The notes beneath the pieces were generated by a model. It was given only the letters and a program-made list of their open reading frames with translations. It had not been told where the DNA came from and searched no databases. A program made the translations under genes and the position numbers. Shown here piece after piece: positions 1-7,846 of a stretch of 64,000 bases of DNA. Where the stretch lies: the NCBI GenBank assembly GCA_003994795.1, contig AP018269.1:5109677-5173676 (forward strand). Reading direction: 5' to 3'. The DNA comes from Cylindrospermum sp. NIES-4074 (GTDB lineage: Bacteria > Cyanobacteriota > Cyanobacteriia > Cyanobacteriales > Nostocaceae). Numbering within the stretch: position 1 is the first letter of the stretch; every line of letters starts with the position of its first letter.

Positions 1-124
1 TTTTAATTAAAGGCACAGCATCTTCAGGGGAAACATGGCGCAGACTGGCAAGGGCTACCATGCGATCGCGCAAATTTGGACTTTCTAACTGAGTAGAGAT
101 TAACTCTAAGCTGGGAGCGACCAT
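1..124 (-). CDS. HEAT-repeat-type protein, N-terminal part (runs off the left edge)
   Basis: An open frame begins with ATG at position 124 on the minus strand and continues out of the window, giving 41 residues. It contains LRDRMVALASLRHVSPEDAV, which has the helix-turn-helix hydrophobic spacing of HEAT repeats in cyanobacterial phycobilin-lyase-like and NblB-like proteins. The rest of the gene is missing, so the function cannot be assigned. The start is the first in-frame ATG, and upstream DNA shows no clear Shine-Dalgarno sequence. A HEAT-repeat scaffold or lyase is inferred from the short motif only. Confidence 0.5.
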   Translation of the reverse strand, partial: MVAPSLELISTQLESPNLRDRMVALASLRHVSPEDAVPLIK

Positions 125-475
125 GTATTTTCTCAGGAATTTCTTTACTAATCTTTACTTTAACTGATCCTCTACAGGGATATCTTCACAGCTAAGTAAC
201 AGTTTGACGGTTTTCTGGAATTGCTCTTTTGACGTGTAAGCAACAATTGTCTCTTCCCCAAGGGACAAATTAGTACTTTTTTTATCAGTCAGATTTAACA
301 CTTAACTGTGCCTCAGGTATGAAGAGAAGGCTCAGGTAGCGGTTGTAGTTTAAAGAAAGATACGACTGTCTAAGCGCTTGGCGCGTGATTGGGGATTAGG
401 GACTAGGGAAGAATTTTCCCAATAACCAATACCCAATTTGGTCAAGTACAGCGTCAAATCTTCAGGAGAATAACA

Positions 476-1030
476 ATGGTTCAACTCAGCGAACGCCCAA
501 GTACTAGAAAAATCACCAACTTGCAAGAGAAGTTCATCTACGAACTTGGTGCAATCTACGATGCAGAACATCGTTTCCTAGAAGCCCAGCAACTGGTATG
601 GCAGAAGAGTCAACATCAGCAGTTGAAGTCTCTGGTAGAGACACATATTCGGGAAACCGAAGCGCAAATTAAAAACTTGGAGCAGGTTTTTAGTATCTTA
701 GGACAGCAACCATACCGAGTCACCAGCGATGCTGCTGCTGGACTAGTCAGTGACGGTCAAAAACTTGCCCTCCTGGCTGCCGATAACCCTCAAATTGTGG
801 ACTTGGGAGCGGTAGGAGCGCAGTCTAAGGTCGAACATTTGGAAATTGCCTGTTATCGTGGCTTGATTAAAGCCGCCGAGCAACAGGGGCAAAATGACAT
901 CGTGCAGTTGCTACAGCAAAACTTGCAACAGGAAGAACAGACAGCGCAAAAGCTGGAACAGTTGCTGCCACAGTTACTTCAAGAAATGACCTCTGGTGAA
1001 GGCAGAACAAAGACTGGTAGAAGTCGCTAA
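476..1030 (+). CDS. DUF892 (YciE/YciF-type) ferritin-like protein
   Basis: The 184-residue product fits the DUF892/YciF family of ferritin-like four-helix bundles. Helix 1 (about residues 17-45) has the family pattern EKFIYELGAIYDAEHRFLEA, and helices 2 to 4 carry E/H residues in metal-ligand spacing (HIRETEAQ, VEHLEIACYRGL, QEEQTAQKLE). Family members are stress-induced soluble helical bundles that can bind a di-metal site; their reaction is not settled. An AGGAG ribosome-binding site lies about 9 bases before the ATG. The basic Ser/Arg/Lys tail (GRTKTGRSR) is unstructured. The gene stands alone; its neighbours are on the other strand or distant. Confidence 0.85.
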   Translation: MVQLSERPSTRKITNLQEKFIYELGAIYDAEHRFLEAQQLVWQKSQHQQLKSLVETHIRETEAQIKNLEQVFSILGQQPYRVTSDAAAGLVSDGQKLALLAADNPQIVDLGAVGAQSKVEHLEIACYRGLIKAAEQQGQNDIVQLLQQNLQQEEQTAQKLEQLLPQLLQEMTSGEGRTKTGRSR

Positions 1031-1117
1031 TCATGAGAGTGAACGTAATATCAGTTCTCAGATGAACCTAATGACAAGCCACAGCTTGATACCTGTGGCT
1101 TTTCTTGTTGGGGCTAT

Positions 1118-1474
1118 TTAGCTACCTTCACCAATTGCTATAAAATTAAAACCAGACTTTTCTTTCCTCACTTCCAATTGTGCGGAACCCGTTGTAGATT
1201 TTTGTGTGACTTCCAAGTCCCAGATGGTAATGTGAAATTTATTGATGTCTGTATCCTTAACAACAAGTTGATTATCCGCACCCCAATTATTGAGGGTAGC
1301 AACTACACTGGGGGTCGTCACAAAAGGTTGTAAAAAAGTAATTACATATAATCCTACTTCTGGTGATTGAACTTCAAACCCCTCACCAGATTGCTTTACT
1401 CCATCTTCAGTTACTGTTCCGTAAATAATTTGTTGTGGCATATTTTCTGCGACTTGTTCATCTAATAATTGCAC
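1118..1474 (-). CDS. hypothetical protein with a beta-rich, phage-tail/lectin-like domain
   Basis: This 118-residue protein has no signal peptide or membrane helix. Its middle reads GEGFEV, GLYVITFLQPFV, PSVVATLNNWGADN and FHITIWD, a strand pattern like the small C-terminal beta domains of cyanobacterial collagen-like or tail-fibre-like proteins (GTV...GFTV...GxYxITF...PxVxAT). That resemblance is from memory of the pattern, not a search. It is transcribed toward the DUF892 gene and shares a short convergent spacer with it. Function unknown. Confidence 0.6.
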   Translation of the reverse strand: MQLLDEQVAENMPQQIIYGTVTEDGVKQSGEGFEVQSPEVGLYVITFLQPFVTTPSVVATLNNWGADNQLVVKDTDINKFHITIWDLEVTQKSTTGSAQLEVRKEKSGFNFIAIGEGS

Positions 1475-1700
1475 TGTACAGTATATCTGGTGTGAGGATT
1501 TTCAGGCATCAACCCACGGCATTGGTATTCATTTCACCGTAGCTGGAAACGCAGTTTTACCAAAAAAATATCTGAAAGTAGCTAATTTTAGAGTATAATT
1601 ATAGGCTAACAGTGTAAATTTCAGGTTTGTCTATGATTGAATTTTCCTTAAATGGATTTTTGTCAGAGGTTTATTAAAGAGAATTAGCACTGGTTGGTTC

Positions 1701-1802
1701 ATGGGAATTGAAGAATTATTTCTACCATTTCGTGAAGAATTATTAAAAATAGCTATCAAACACAGCGCTAATAACAATACCTTCGCCAATTTTGAAAAGT
1801 AA
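1701..1802 (+). pseudogene. possible remnant of a MNT-type nucleotidyltransferase N-terminus
   Basis: A short frame starting at the ATG at 1701 encodes 33 residues, beginning MGIEELFLPFREELLKIAIK. This resembles the first helix of small MNT nucleotidyltransferases of HEPN/MNT antitoxin pairs, which continue into a GSxARGEA motif. Here the frame stops before that motif, so it would be a decayed fragment. No HEPN partner is seen. The rest of 1475-2057 is AT-rich and shows no other gene. Confidence 0.25.
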
Positions 1803-2057
1803 TGTGATGACGCTCTAACAATGAACTCTCCTTAGCCTATGGCTTGGCAAAAATCACAAGTCTTGAAAATTAAGTGGGATTTTTACGCAAGTAATTTTTA
1901 TTGTGTTATTGGCAGTATAGAGGTTTTGAGAGTTTGTCATGATAAATAAACCAGCAAATTTTTTGTCGGCTCCCAATTTGGCAAAGGTATTGTTAAATAG
2001 AGGTAGTATTTGAATGAAATTGTTGCAGCAAAAACGACCTCATAAGGATTACAGATA

Positions 2058-2402
2058 ATGCAAGTTATAAAAAGAGCTATCAAACCAGAAACCTATATAT
2101 CGTTCCTTCACATCTATAAAACTACTTGGGGGACTGCGGGTGATATCTGTTTAGTCCGTGAATCTGTAGCTAATTCAAGTGCATCAAAGTTTGTAGGTCA
2201 CAAAATCCAACTAGCCCTCCCAAAAGGGCTGGAGCGCGATCGCTTGGCGGACGTTCCGATCATAAAAGTTGCAGGTAACGTAGGCGACGGACACCCTAAA
2301 GATCACCAGTTTGAATGGGAGGCTTATGAAGGTGTCGATCACGAAATAGCGATCGCAGCTTTGAAACCTTGGGGGTTCAAGTTAATTGAGTCTACAGACT
2401 AA
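2058..2402 (+). CDS. hypothetical protein, 114 residues
   Basis: I do not recognise this protein. It is soluble, with mixed alpha/beta composition and no signal peptide. The stretch encoding LERDRLADVP contains a HIP1 octamer inside a GC-rich segment like the dispersed repeats nearby, so part of the middle may derive from a repeat. A purine-rich AAGGA lies 11-12 bases before the ATG. No operon partner is present: the next gene is on the minus strand beyond a repeat element. Confidence 0.6.
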   Translation: MQVIKRAIKPETYISFLHIYKTTWGTAGDICLVRESVANSSASKFVGHKIQLALPKGLERDRLADVPIIKVAGNVGDGHPKDHQFEWEAYEGVDHEIAIAALKPWGFKLIESTD

Positions 2403-2535
2403 CCGCTTTGACGATATTTAAGTAAAAACATCTACTGTAGAGCCTCCCGCCTTCTAGCGATAGGCTTCTCTGCGAGAGGCTATGGCATGGCTAACACCCC
2501 GCTGGAAGCGATCGCACCTCAGTATGCTCAAAGTG

Positions 2536-2799
2536 TAAGCATTCAGCCGTCAGCTTGTAGCTTCAAGCAATCTTAAAGAATTTATGAGCATTATGACGGA
2601 GGGATTACTAATTGTTTTTGGTGTAATTATCCCTTGAGAAAAACCCTTAAACTCAGTCTAAAACTCAGTTTTAGACTTTCCTGCGGAACGCTACGCGTTG
2701 GCGGTTCGCGGAGCGTGTCGCAGACAAGCCTGCGCTTTGCGCTTACGGCGTGAGATCAGTCGAACGCTGACTGCTGAACGCTGAAGTGCTGAATGCGTA
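2536..2799. mobile_element. MITE-like repeat, copy 1 (interrupted)
   Basis: The ends form an imperfect inverted repeat: TAAGCATTCAGC on the left and GCTGAATGCGTA on the right. Internal sequence (AATTTATGAGCATT, GAGGGATTACTA, TTTTGGTGTAA, CAGTCTAAAACTC, CTGACTGCTGAACGCTGAAG) matches the 171-bp element at 40205-40375 almost throughout. This copy is about 93 bp longer because a GC-rich palindromic repeat sits inside it at about 2674-2764. It encodes no protein. Confidence 0.75.
2674..2764. repeat. GC-rich palindromic repeat nested in the MITE-like element
   Basis: This about 91-bp segment has no counterpart in the second copy of the surrounding element. It contains CGGAACGCTACGCGTTGGCG and a run of short palindromes (GGTTCGCGGAGC, TGCGCTTTGCGC). 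The AACGCTACGCG core recurs at 62044-62148 and related sequence lies at 7621-7660, so it is a dispersed repeat family. It looks like an insertion into the older element. Confidence 0.65.
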
Positions 2800-2820
2800 C
2801 CTCAAAGTTAATGACTGTTT

Positions 2821-3132
2821 TTAGTTCTTTTTTACATCACGAGCCATGTTGAGGTAGTAATCATCCACTTTAGCATTCTTGAGACGGCGGTTAGTGGCGG
2901 GAGTTTCAGGAGTTTTATCCTGAGCAGTTTGAATCGGCTCTTGAGCCGAAGCTGGCTTTATACCTTGCACCGCATCAGGTTCCAAGAAATAATTAGACTT
3001 AGTGAATCCCAAGACTCTGGTAAAAAAACCAAAGTAATTCCTGACAAAACTCCAAAAACTTTTGAAAATGACACCAAAAAAACCTTCTAAACGAAGGAAC
3101 AAGTTCCGAATAATTTGAGTTAGACGCAACAT
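2821..3132 (-). CDS. hypothetical protein with a hydrophobic N-terminal half, 103 residues
   Basis: I do not recognise the family. Residues 1-45 are rich in Phe, Leu and basic residues (LFLRLEGFFGVIFKSFWSFV), forming an amphipathic, probably membrane-associated helix rather than a clean signal peptide. Residues 55-90 are Thr/Pro/Gln-rich and probably disordered. The tail has KVDDYYLNMARDVKKN. It is likely a small peripheral membrane protein. The gene is flanked by repeats and has no operon partner. Confidence 0.6.
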   Translation of the reverse strand: MLRLTQIIRNLFLRLEGFFGVIFKSFWSFVRNYFGFFTRVLGFTKSNYFLEPDAVQGIKPASAQEPIQTAQDKTPETPATNRRLKNAKVDDYYLNMARDVKKN

Positions 3133-3649
3133 AGCAGCACCTTCTACGATTACTTATAATCATTGTCACCTAATTTCGATTGGGTGATAAAACTTGTTTG
3201 ATTGAATCAGTTTCACTGATTGATGACTTACGCATTGACAGAAAATAGCAAATATGAGTTACGGTTTGGGTCATTAAAAGTCCTAAGAAGGTGCGTTAGG
3301 GAATGCATGAAGTAGTGTAAGATGCGTCAAAAAACCATCTTTACTCTTCTCTTATCTAGGAGAGGCTGTGCGGTAAGTGTTTGAGAAGCGTGCTGGAGGC
3401 GATCGCTATGCCCGCATGGCTCTGGGAAAATAAACTTTTTTAGTATGCAATATTACTGAGTTGATCTGGATGCAGTCCTAGATGCATAACAGACTTACTG
3501 GGATAGATAGCTACCAAAAAAAAGAGCGATCGCCAATCCCATAGTCTCTGTTCACAAAATACTAATAAGAATTTAACGTCATTGGCGAACAGAAGGACTA
3601 CAATCGAAACTGATAATTTAGCTGTGTAATCAAGGAGGCATACAAAGCT
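3133..3649. other. intergenic stretch with scattered HIP1 sites
   Basis: No open frame with coding character is visible. It holds HIP1-containing fragments (GGAGGCGATCGCTATGCC near 3395 and GAGCGATCGCC near 3522) and a TGACTTACGCA stretch near 3224 that loosely resembles the end of the AGGACTTACGC repeat family. The last 100 bases must hold the promoter of the small membrane protein gene at 3650. Confidence 0.5.
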
Positions 3650-3790
3650 ATGTCCGACTTAAATCGCGGGATTATGAAATTTGAGGGCGCAGATTCGCCA
3701 AAAGTAATCACTATCTCTACCGTGTTGCTTTTGGGATCGATCGCTGCTCTTGTCCTTTGGGCGCTCCAAGCTGCCTACGCGTTAAACTAG
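3650..3790 (+). CDS. small single-helix membrane protein, 46 residues
   Basis: An ideal ribosome-binding site, AAGGAGG at 3632-3638, precedes the ATG by 11 bases. The protein has an N-terminal polar segment (MSDLNRGIMKFEGADSP), one clear transmembrane helix (about residues 20-44, TISTVLLLGSIAALVLWALQ) and a very short tail. Size and layout match the small one-helix subunits and assembly factors of cyanobacterial photosynthetic complexes, but I cannot tie it to a named subunit. The strong ribosome-binding site and clean composition argue for a real, well-expressed gene. It lies 179 bp upstream of the PlsY-like fusion gene. Confidence 0.75.
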   Translation: MSDLNRGIMKFEGADSPKVITISTVLLLGSIAALVLWALQAAYALN

Positions 3791-3969
3791 ATTCATTAGT
3801 AACCAAGAAGGACACTAGGCATAAACGGTTTCCGTTGTTGTCCAGTGTCTCTTCTGCAACTAATAAAAGTTTGCTGAGAACCATCTGATCGAATTTCTGA
3901 AAAATTTTAGTTTTGAGATTTGAGATTTTAGACGGAAGATTAAGATCTAAAATCTGAACTCCACAAGCA

Positions 3970-6840
3970 ATGTCTGAACTTTGGGGCGTCTTAGTTATTT
4001 TAATTGTCTGCCCAGTCTTAGGGGCACTACCGCTAATCGCCTGGATCACCTACGCCCTCAAGGGCAAGCGACTAGCACAGGTGGGCACAGGAAACATTAG
4101 CGTCGCCGCCGCTTTTTATCACGGCGGCACAATGGTGGGAATTCTGGCAGTTTTGTCAGAAGCTTTAAAAGGAATTGCCGCAGTCCTACTCGCCCGTATT
4201 TTCTTCCCCACAACAGCTTATTGGGAACTGATTGCTCTGTTTACCTTGGTAATTGGTAGGTATTTCCTTGGTAGAGGAGCAGGAACAACAAACGTCGCTT
4301 GGGGGTTTGTGGCACACGATCCCTTGGTAGCAGGATTTACATTTGTTGTTGCAGCCATCAGCTTTGCCATTCTCCGCTCTAGAAAAGCAGTCCAATTTGG
4401 GGTTTTGATACTATTTCCCTTATTTGTGGCGATCTTACACGCCGACGATTTCCCCAGAATCATCGCGGCTTTTGCCCTAGCTGGGTTAATGGTGTGGATT
4501 TATAGCCAAATTCCTGATGATATGAACCTCCAAGCCCAAGGGGCAGAAACACAGTCTCAGCCGATGTTGGAATATTTGCAGGGAGAGGAAGTAGTTGTTC
4601 CTCTGGATGAGGAATTAGACGCGGCGATATTTGGCGAAAAGGCAGCTACATTATCTCAAATTAAACGTTGGGGCTATCCAGTGCCCAAGGGTTGGGTAAT
4701 TGCGGCGGTGGATGATCCCCAAAGGTTGGTGGAGTTTCTCCAACCATCAGAATTATCGCCCTTGGTGGTGCGTTCTTCTGCTATTGGGGAAGACTCAAAA
4801 CAAGCTTCTGCGGCTGGACAGTATCAAACAGTTTTGAACGTGAAGAGCCAGCAAATGCTGTACGATGCGATCGCCCAAGTACAAGCATCTTACAATAATC
4901 CCTCTGCTGTCCAATATCGGCGCGATCGCGGTTCTAAAGATACGGCGATGGCGGTACTCATTCAACAACAAGTCCAGAGTGTCTATTCTGGCGTCGCTTT
5001 CAGCCGTGATCCCATTACCCAACAAGGTGATGCTGTGGTCATTGAAGCTTTACCCGGTAGCCCCACACAAGTTGTTTCTGGGCGATTTACACCAGAACAA
5101 TATCGCGCCTTTGTGGTGGAGACAGAAGATAATTTCTCCTGTATCAAATTGGAGGGCAGAGGGCAAGTACCATTAACAATCATTAAACAAGTAGCATATC
5201 TAGTCCGCCGACTAGAAAAACGTTATCACCGCATTCCCCAAGATGTGGAGTGGAGTTATGATGGGCAAACCCTGTGGGTGTTGCAATCTCGTCCCATCAC
5301 CACCCTATTACCCATTTGGACACGTAAAATTGCCGCCGAAGTCATTCCCGGAGTCATTCACCCCTTAACTTGGTCAATTAATCGTCCATTAACCTGTGGA
5401 ATGTGGGGAGAAATTTTTACATTAGTATTAGACGATCGCGCCCGTGGGTTAGATTTTACAGAAACTGCTACTCTGCACTATTCTAGAGCCTATTTTAATG
5501 CTTCTCTCCTGTGGGAAATTTTCCTCCGCATGGGTTTACCACCAGAAAGTCTGGAGTTTTTAACCAGAGGGGCGAAAATGAGTAAACCTCCCTTAAATAC
5601 TACTTGGCAGAATTTACCAGGATTGGGGAAGTTGCTACAGCGGGAAATGCGCTTAGATAAAGACTTTAAGCGAGATTATCACCGGCGGTTTATTCCTGGG
5701 TTGACACAGTTAGCGAATGAAGCGATCGCTTCTTTGGAACCACCCCAACTGATCACCAGAATTGACTTAATTCTCGAATTGCTACGTCAGGCAACTTATT
5801 ACAGCATTTTAGCGCCCTTGAGTGCTGCTTTGCGACAGGCAATTTGGCGGGTGAAGGATGGGGAAATTGATAATAGTGTTACCCCAGAGGTAGCATCATT
5901 GCGATCGCTCATGCTACTAGCCGCAGATGCCAAAGAAATTTTACCTCAGTTTCAGCCGGAGAGAGTGTTTGAGCAGTTGGCGCAAACACTGGAGGGAAAG
6001 AAGATTTTAGATGAATTTGCCGAATTGCTGCAAGATTACGGCTATTTAAGTGAAGTCGGGACTGATATTGCTGTTCCCACTTGGCGAGAAAATCCCCAAC
6101 CCATCAGACAGTTGTTTGTGCAATTAATGTTGGGTGAGGAATTATCAAATAAGCAGGTTTTTGGGGGCAAGCGCCGCCAGGGATTTGTGCAAAATCGAGT
6201 GGATCTCAAAGGACGAGTTACCGAAGTTTATTCCCGCCTATTGGCGGAATTACGCTGGGGTTTTGTGGCTTTAGAGAAAATTTGGTTAAAGTCTCGTTTG
6301 CTCAGGCAAGATGGAGATATCTTTTTTCTGGAATTGGATGAAGTGCGGCGTTTGGTAGCCGGTTCAGATTTAGTGTTGCGGAATCAGTTAGGGGAATTAG
6401 TGCAAAAAAGGCGATCGCAATTTCTCCAAGATAGCCAAATTACTGAAGTCCCCCAATTAGTGTACGGCAATACACCGCCCCATCCCCTAGACCCTCCAGC
6501 TTATCACTCTGACCAAGTTTTACAAGGCATTCCCGCCAGTCACGGACAAGTCCAAGGACGGGTAAAGGTGATGCGAAATTTACAAGATGTAGGCAATATT
6601 GACCGGCAGACAATTTTGGTAGTACCTTACACAGATTCGGGCTGGGCACCGCTGTTAGTTAGGGCTGGAGGCTTAATTTCCGAAGTGGGTGGAAGACTTT
6701 CTCACGGGGCAATCGTGGCTCGTGAGTACGGGATTCCCGCAGTCATGGATGTGCGAGGAGCTACAAATATTTTGCACGATGGTCAGCAAGTACGCATTGA
6801 TGGTTCTAGGGGTATTGTGGAATTATCTAACGATTTGTGA
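3970..6840 (+). CDS. PlsY-like membrane domain fused to a PEP-synthase/dikinase-like enzyme
   Basis: This 956-residue protein joins two families. Residues 1-182 are a multi-helix membrane domain like the acyl-phosphate:glycerol-3-phosphate acyltransferase PlsY, with PlsY-like motifs VGTGNIS (38-44), EALKG (64-68) and GRGAGTT (101-107). The expected GATN of motif 1 reads SVAA here. Residues 210-445 are an ATP-binding domain of the PEP synthase/pyruvate phosphate dikinase type (LVVRSSAIGEDS at 265-276; LQSRPIT near its end). Residues 450-850 are unassigned. Residues 870-945 are the swivelling phosphohistidine domain (GGRLSHGAIVARE, His912). The order ATP-grasp, middle, His domain is that of dikinases such as rifampin phosphotransferase. 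The fusion suggests membrane-bound phosphotransfer, perhaps to a lipid precursor, but the substrate is unknown. No Shine-Dalgarno sequence is seen before the ATG. Confidence 0.85.
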   Translation: MSELWGVLVILIVCPVLGALPLIAWITYALKGKRLAQVGTGNISVAAAFYHGGTMVGILAVLSEALKGIAAVLLARIFFPTTAYWELIALFTLVIGRYFLGRGAGTTNVAWGFVAHDPLVAGFTFVVAAISFAILRSRKAVQFGVLILFPLFVAILHADDFPRIIAAFALAGLMVWIYSQIPDDMNLQAQGAETQSQPMLEYLQGEEVVVPLDEELDAAIFGEKAATLSQIKRWGYPVPKGWVIAAVDDPQRLVEFLQPSELSPLVVRSSAIGEDSKQASAAGQYQTVLNVKSQQMLYDAIAQVQASYNNPSAVQYRRDRGSKDTAMAVLIQQQVQSVYSGVAFSRDPITQQGDAVVIEALPGSPTQVVSGRFTPEQYRAFVVETEDNFSCIKLEGRGQVPLTIIKQVAYLVRRLEKRYHRIPQDVEWSYDGQTLWVLQSRPITTLLPIWTRKIAAEVIPGVIHPLTWSINRPLTCGMWGEIFTLVLDDRARGLDFTETATLHYSRAYFNASLLWEIFLRMGLPPESLEFLTRGAKMSKPPLNTTWQNLPGLGKLLQREMRLDKDFKRDYHRRFIPGLTQLANEAIASLEPPQLITRIDLILELLRQATYYSILAPLSAALRQAIWRVKDGEIDNSVTPEVASLRSLMLLAADAKEILPQFQPERVFEQLAQTLEGKKILDEFAELLQDYGYLSEVGTDIAVPTWRENPQPIRQLFVQLMLGEELSNKQVFGGKRRQGFVQNRVDLKGRVTEVYSRLLAELRWGFVALEKIWLKSRLLRQDGDIFFLELDEVRRLVAGSDLVLRNQLGELVQKRRSQFLQDSQITEVPQLVYGNTPPHPLDPPAYHSDQVLQGIPASHGQVQGRVKVMRNLQDVGNIDRQTILVVPYTDSGWAPLLVRAGGLISEVGGRLSHGAIVAREYGIPAVMDVRGATNILHDGQQVRIDGSRGIVELSNDL

Positions 6841-6851
6841 CCAAAAACCGG

Positions 6852-6886
6852 GTGTGGGGTGTGGGGTGTGGGGTGTGGGGTGTGGG
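6852..6886 (+). repeat. GTGTGGG heptamer tandem array (5 units)
   Basis: Five perfect GTGTGGG heptamers follow 11 bases after the fusion gene's stop. Arrays of this kind are the short tandemly repeated repetitive sequences known from heterocystous cyanobacteria. The array creates an open extension upstream of the cupin gene that is not coding. Confidence 0.9.
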
Positions 6887-6963
6887 GAAAAGTATTTCTC
6901 CCTTCTGCCTTTACTCTTCTTCCCCTACACCCCACCCCCTATCCCCTACACCCTTTCACCAAA

Positions 6964-7299
6964 ATGATTAATACTTCCCTGCAAGATTTACCCGAAGAGT
7001 CTGTTTCTCATAACCCTGAGATTAAGAAAAAGGTAATGTTGCGCTTTGGCGATTTACCTCACCTGACCAACTTTTCTCAAGCGCGTTTTGCTCCCGGACA
7101 AACTGCATCCGCACACGCACATCAGGATATGTGCGAAGTGTTTTTTGTGGAACATGGTTCTGGAGTAATTCGCGTTAACAATCAAGAATACCCCTTGCTT
7201 CCGGGAAACTGTATCGCCATAGAAGTAGGAGAAGTTCACGAAGTCGTCAACACTGGTTCAACTGAATTGGTGCTGACTTACTTTGGTTTGCGGGTTTAA
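6964..7299 (+). CDS. single-domain cupin protein
   Basis: The 111-residue protein is a small beta-barrel cupin. Motif 1 is visible as G-x5-HAHxxxxE-x6-G (HAHQDMCEVFFVEHGSG), giving two His and one Glu metal ligands, and motif 2 as LLPGNCIAIEVGEVHEVVN with the fourth His. Such one-domain cupins bind a metal and act as isomerases, dioxygenases or sensors; the substrate is not predictable. I choose the ATG at 6964 because an in-frame extension upstream only translates the GTGTGGG tandem repeat. A strong hairpin terminator follows the stop. Confidence 0.85.
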   Translation: MINTSLQDLPEESVSHNPEIKKKVMLRFGDLPHLTNFSQARFAPGQTASAHAHQDMCEVFFVEHGSGVIRVNNQEYPLLPGNCIAIEVGEVHEVVNTGSTELVLTYFGLRV

Positions 7300-7310
7300 G
7301 TGTTTTATTG

Positions 7311-7346
7311 GCGATCGCATTTGGGCTAAATTGAAAATGCGATCGC
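7311..7346 (+). terminator. intrinsic terminator built from two HIP1 palindromes
   Basis: GCGATCGCATTT (7311-7322) and AAATGCGATCGC (7335-7346) form a perfect 12-bp stem with a 12-base loop, followed by TTTTTCTTT. It begins 12 bases after the cupin stop. Each arm contains a complete HIP1 octamer. Confidence 0.7.
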
Positions 7347-7491
7347 TTTTTCTTTAATTGTGGCAATGTCTGTTTGCACAAATTAGATTTAGGTAAGCGA
7401 TCGCCTTTTTACAGTTGGTAGATTTAGAAGAGCGATGTCTACTACGGACTATGCCTACGCATTTTTATCTGTTTCACTAAACAATATCATT

Positions 7492-7684
7492 AGGACTTAC
7501 GCAAAAACTCTCCCAAACTATTATTCCTCTGTGTCGCGCCAGTTGCTACAACGGGGGGAACCCCACGCCAGTTGCTTTAAGTCGGGAAACCCGCCCAACG
7601 CACTGGCTTCTCTGCATCCTCTGCGGTAGCCTACGGCAAGCCGCTCCGCGTCTACGTTTCTTCATGATGAAAGCGTAAGTCCTG
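7492..7684. mobile_element. MITE-like repeat with AGGACTTACGC ends (interrupted copy)
   Basis: The ends are inverted repeats (AGGACTTACGC left, GCGTAAGTCCT right). The left arm AGGACTTACGCAAAAACTCTC and the following TATTCCT...GT match the compact 84-bp element at 21137-21220. The interior is enlarged by GC-rich palindromic sequence (CGCCAGTTGCTACAACGG, CCGCTCCGCGTCTACG), another dispersed repeat type. No protein is encoded. The rest of 7347-7846 contains only similar HIP1-rich repeat pieces. Confidence 0.65.
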
Positions 7685-7846
7685 TCAAGGTTAAGTGTTG
7701 CGCCACTACCCGCACTAAACGAGCCTTGAATCGCATTGGCAGCAAAAACAGAGCGATGTCTGAGACAAGCCGCTCCGCGTCTAGGCATTTGGAGCCAATT
7801 TTAAAGCAATGGCGTCGCAATGTTTTTGGAATACTGTACCGACGCT

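Noticed and set aside
3650-3790. assignment as Psb34, Psb35 or PetN/PetM
   Set aside because: The sequence does not match the versions of Psb34, PetN or PetM that I remember, and I cannot verify Psb35 without a search.
6859-6963. longer start for the cupin gene
   Set aside because: The extension only translates the GTGTGGG tandem repeat and C-rich DNA; ATG 6964 leads directly into conserved-looking sequence.
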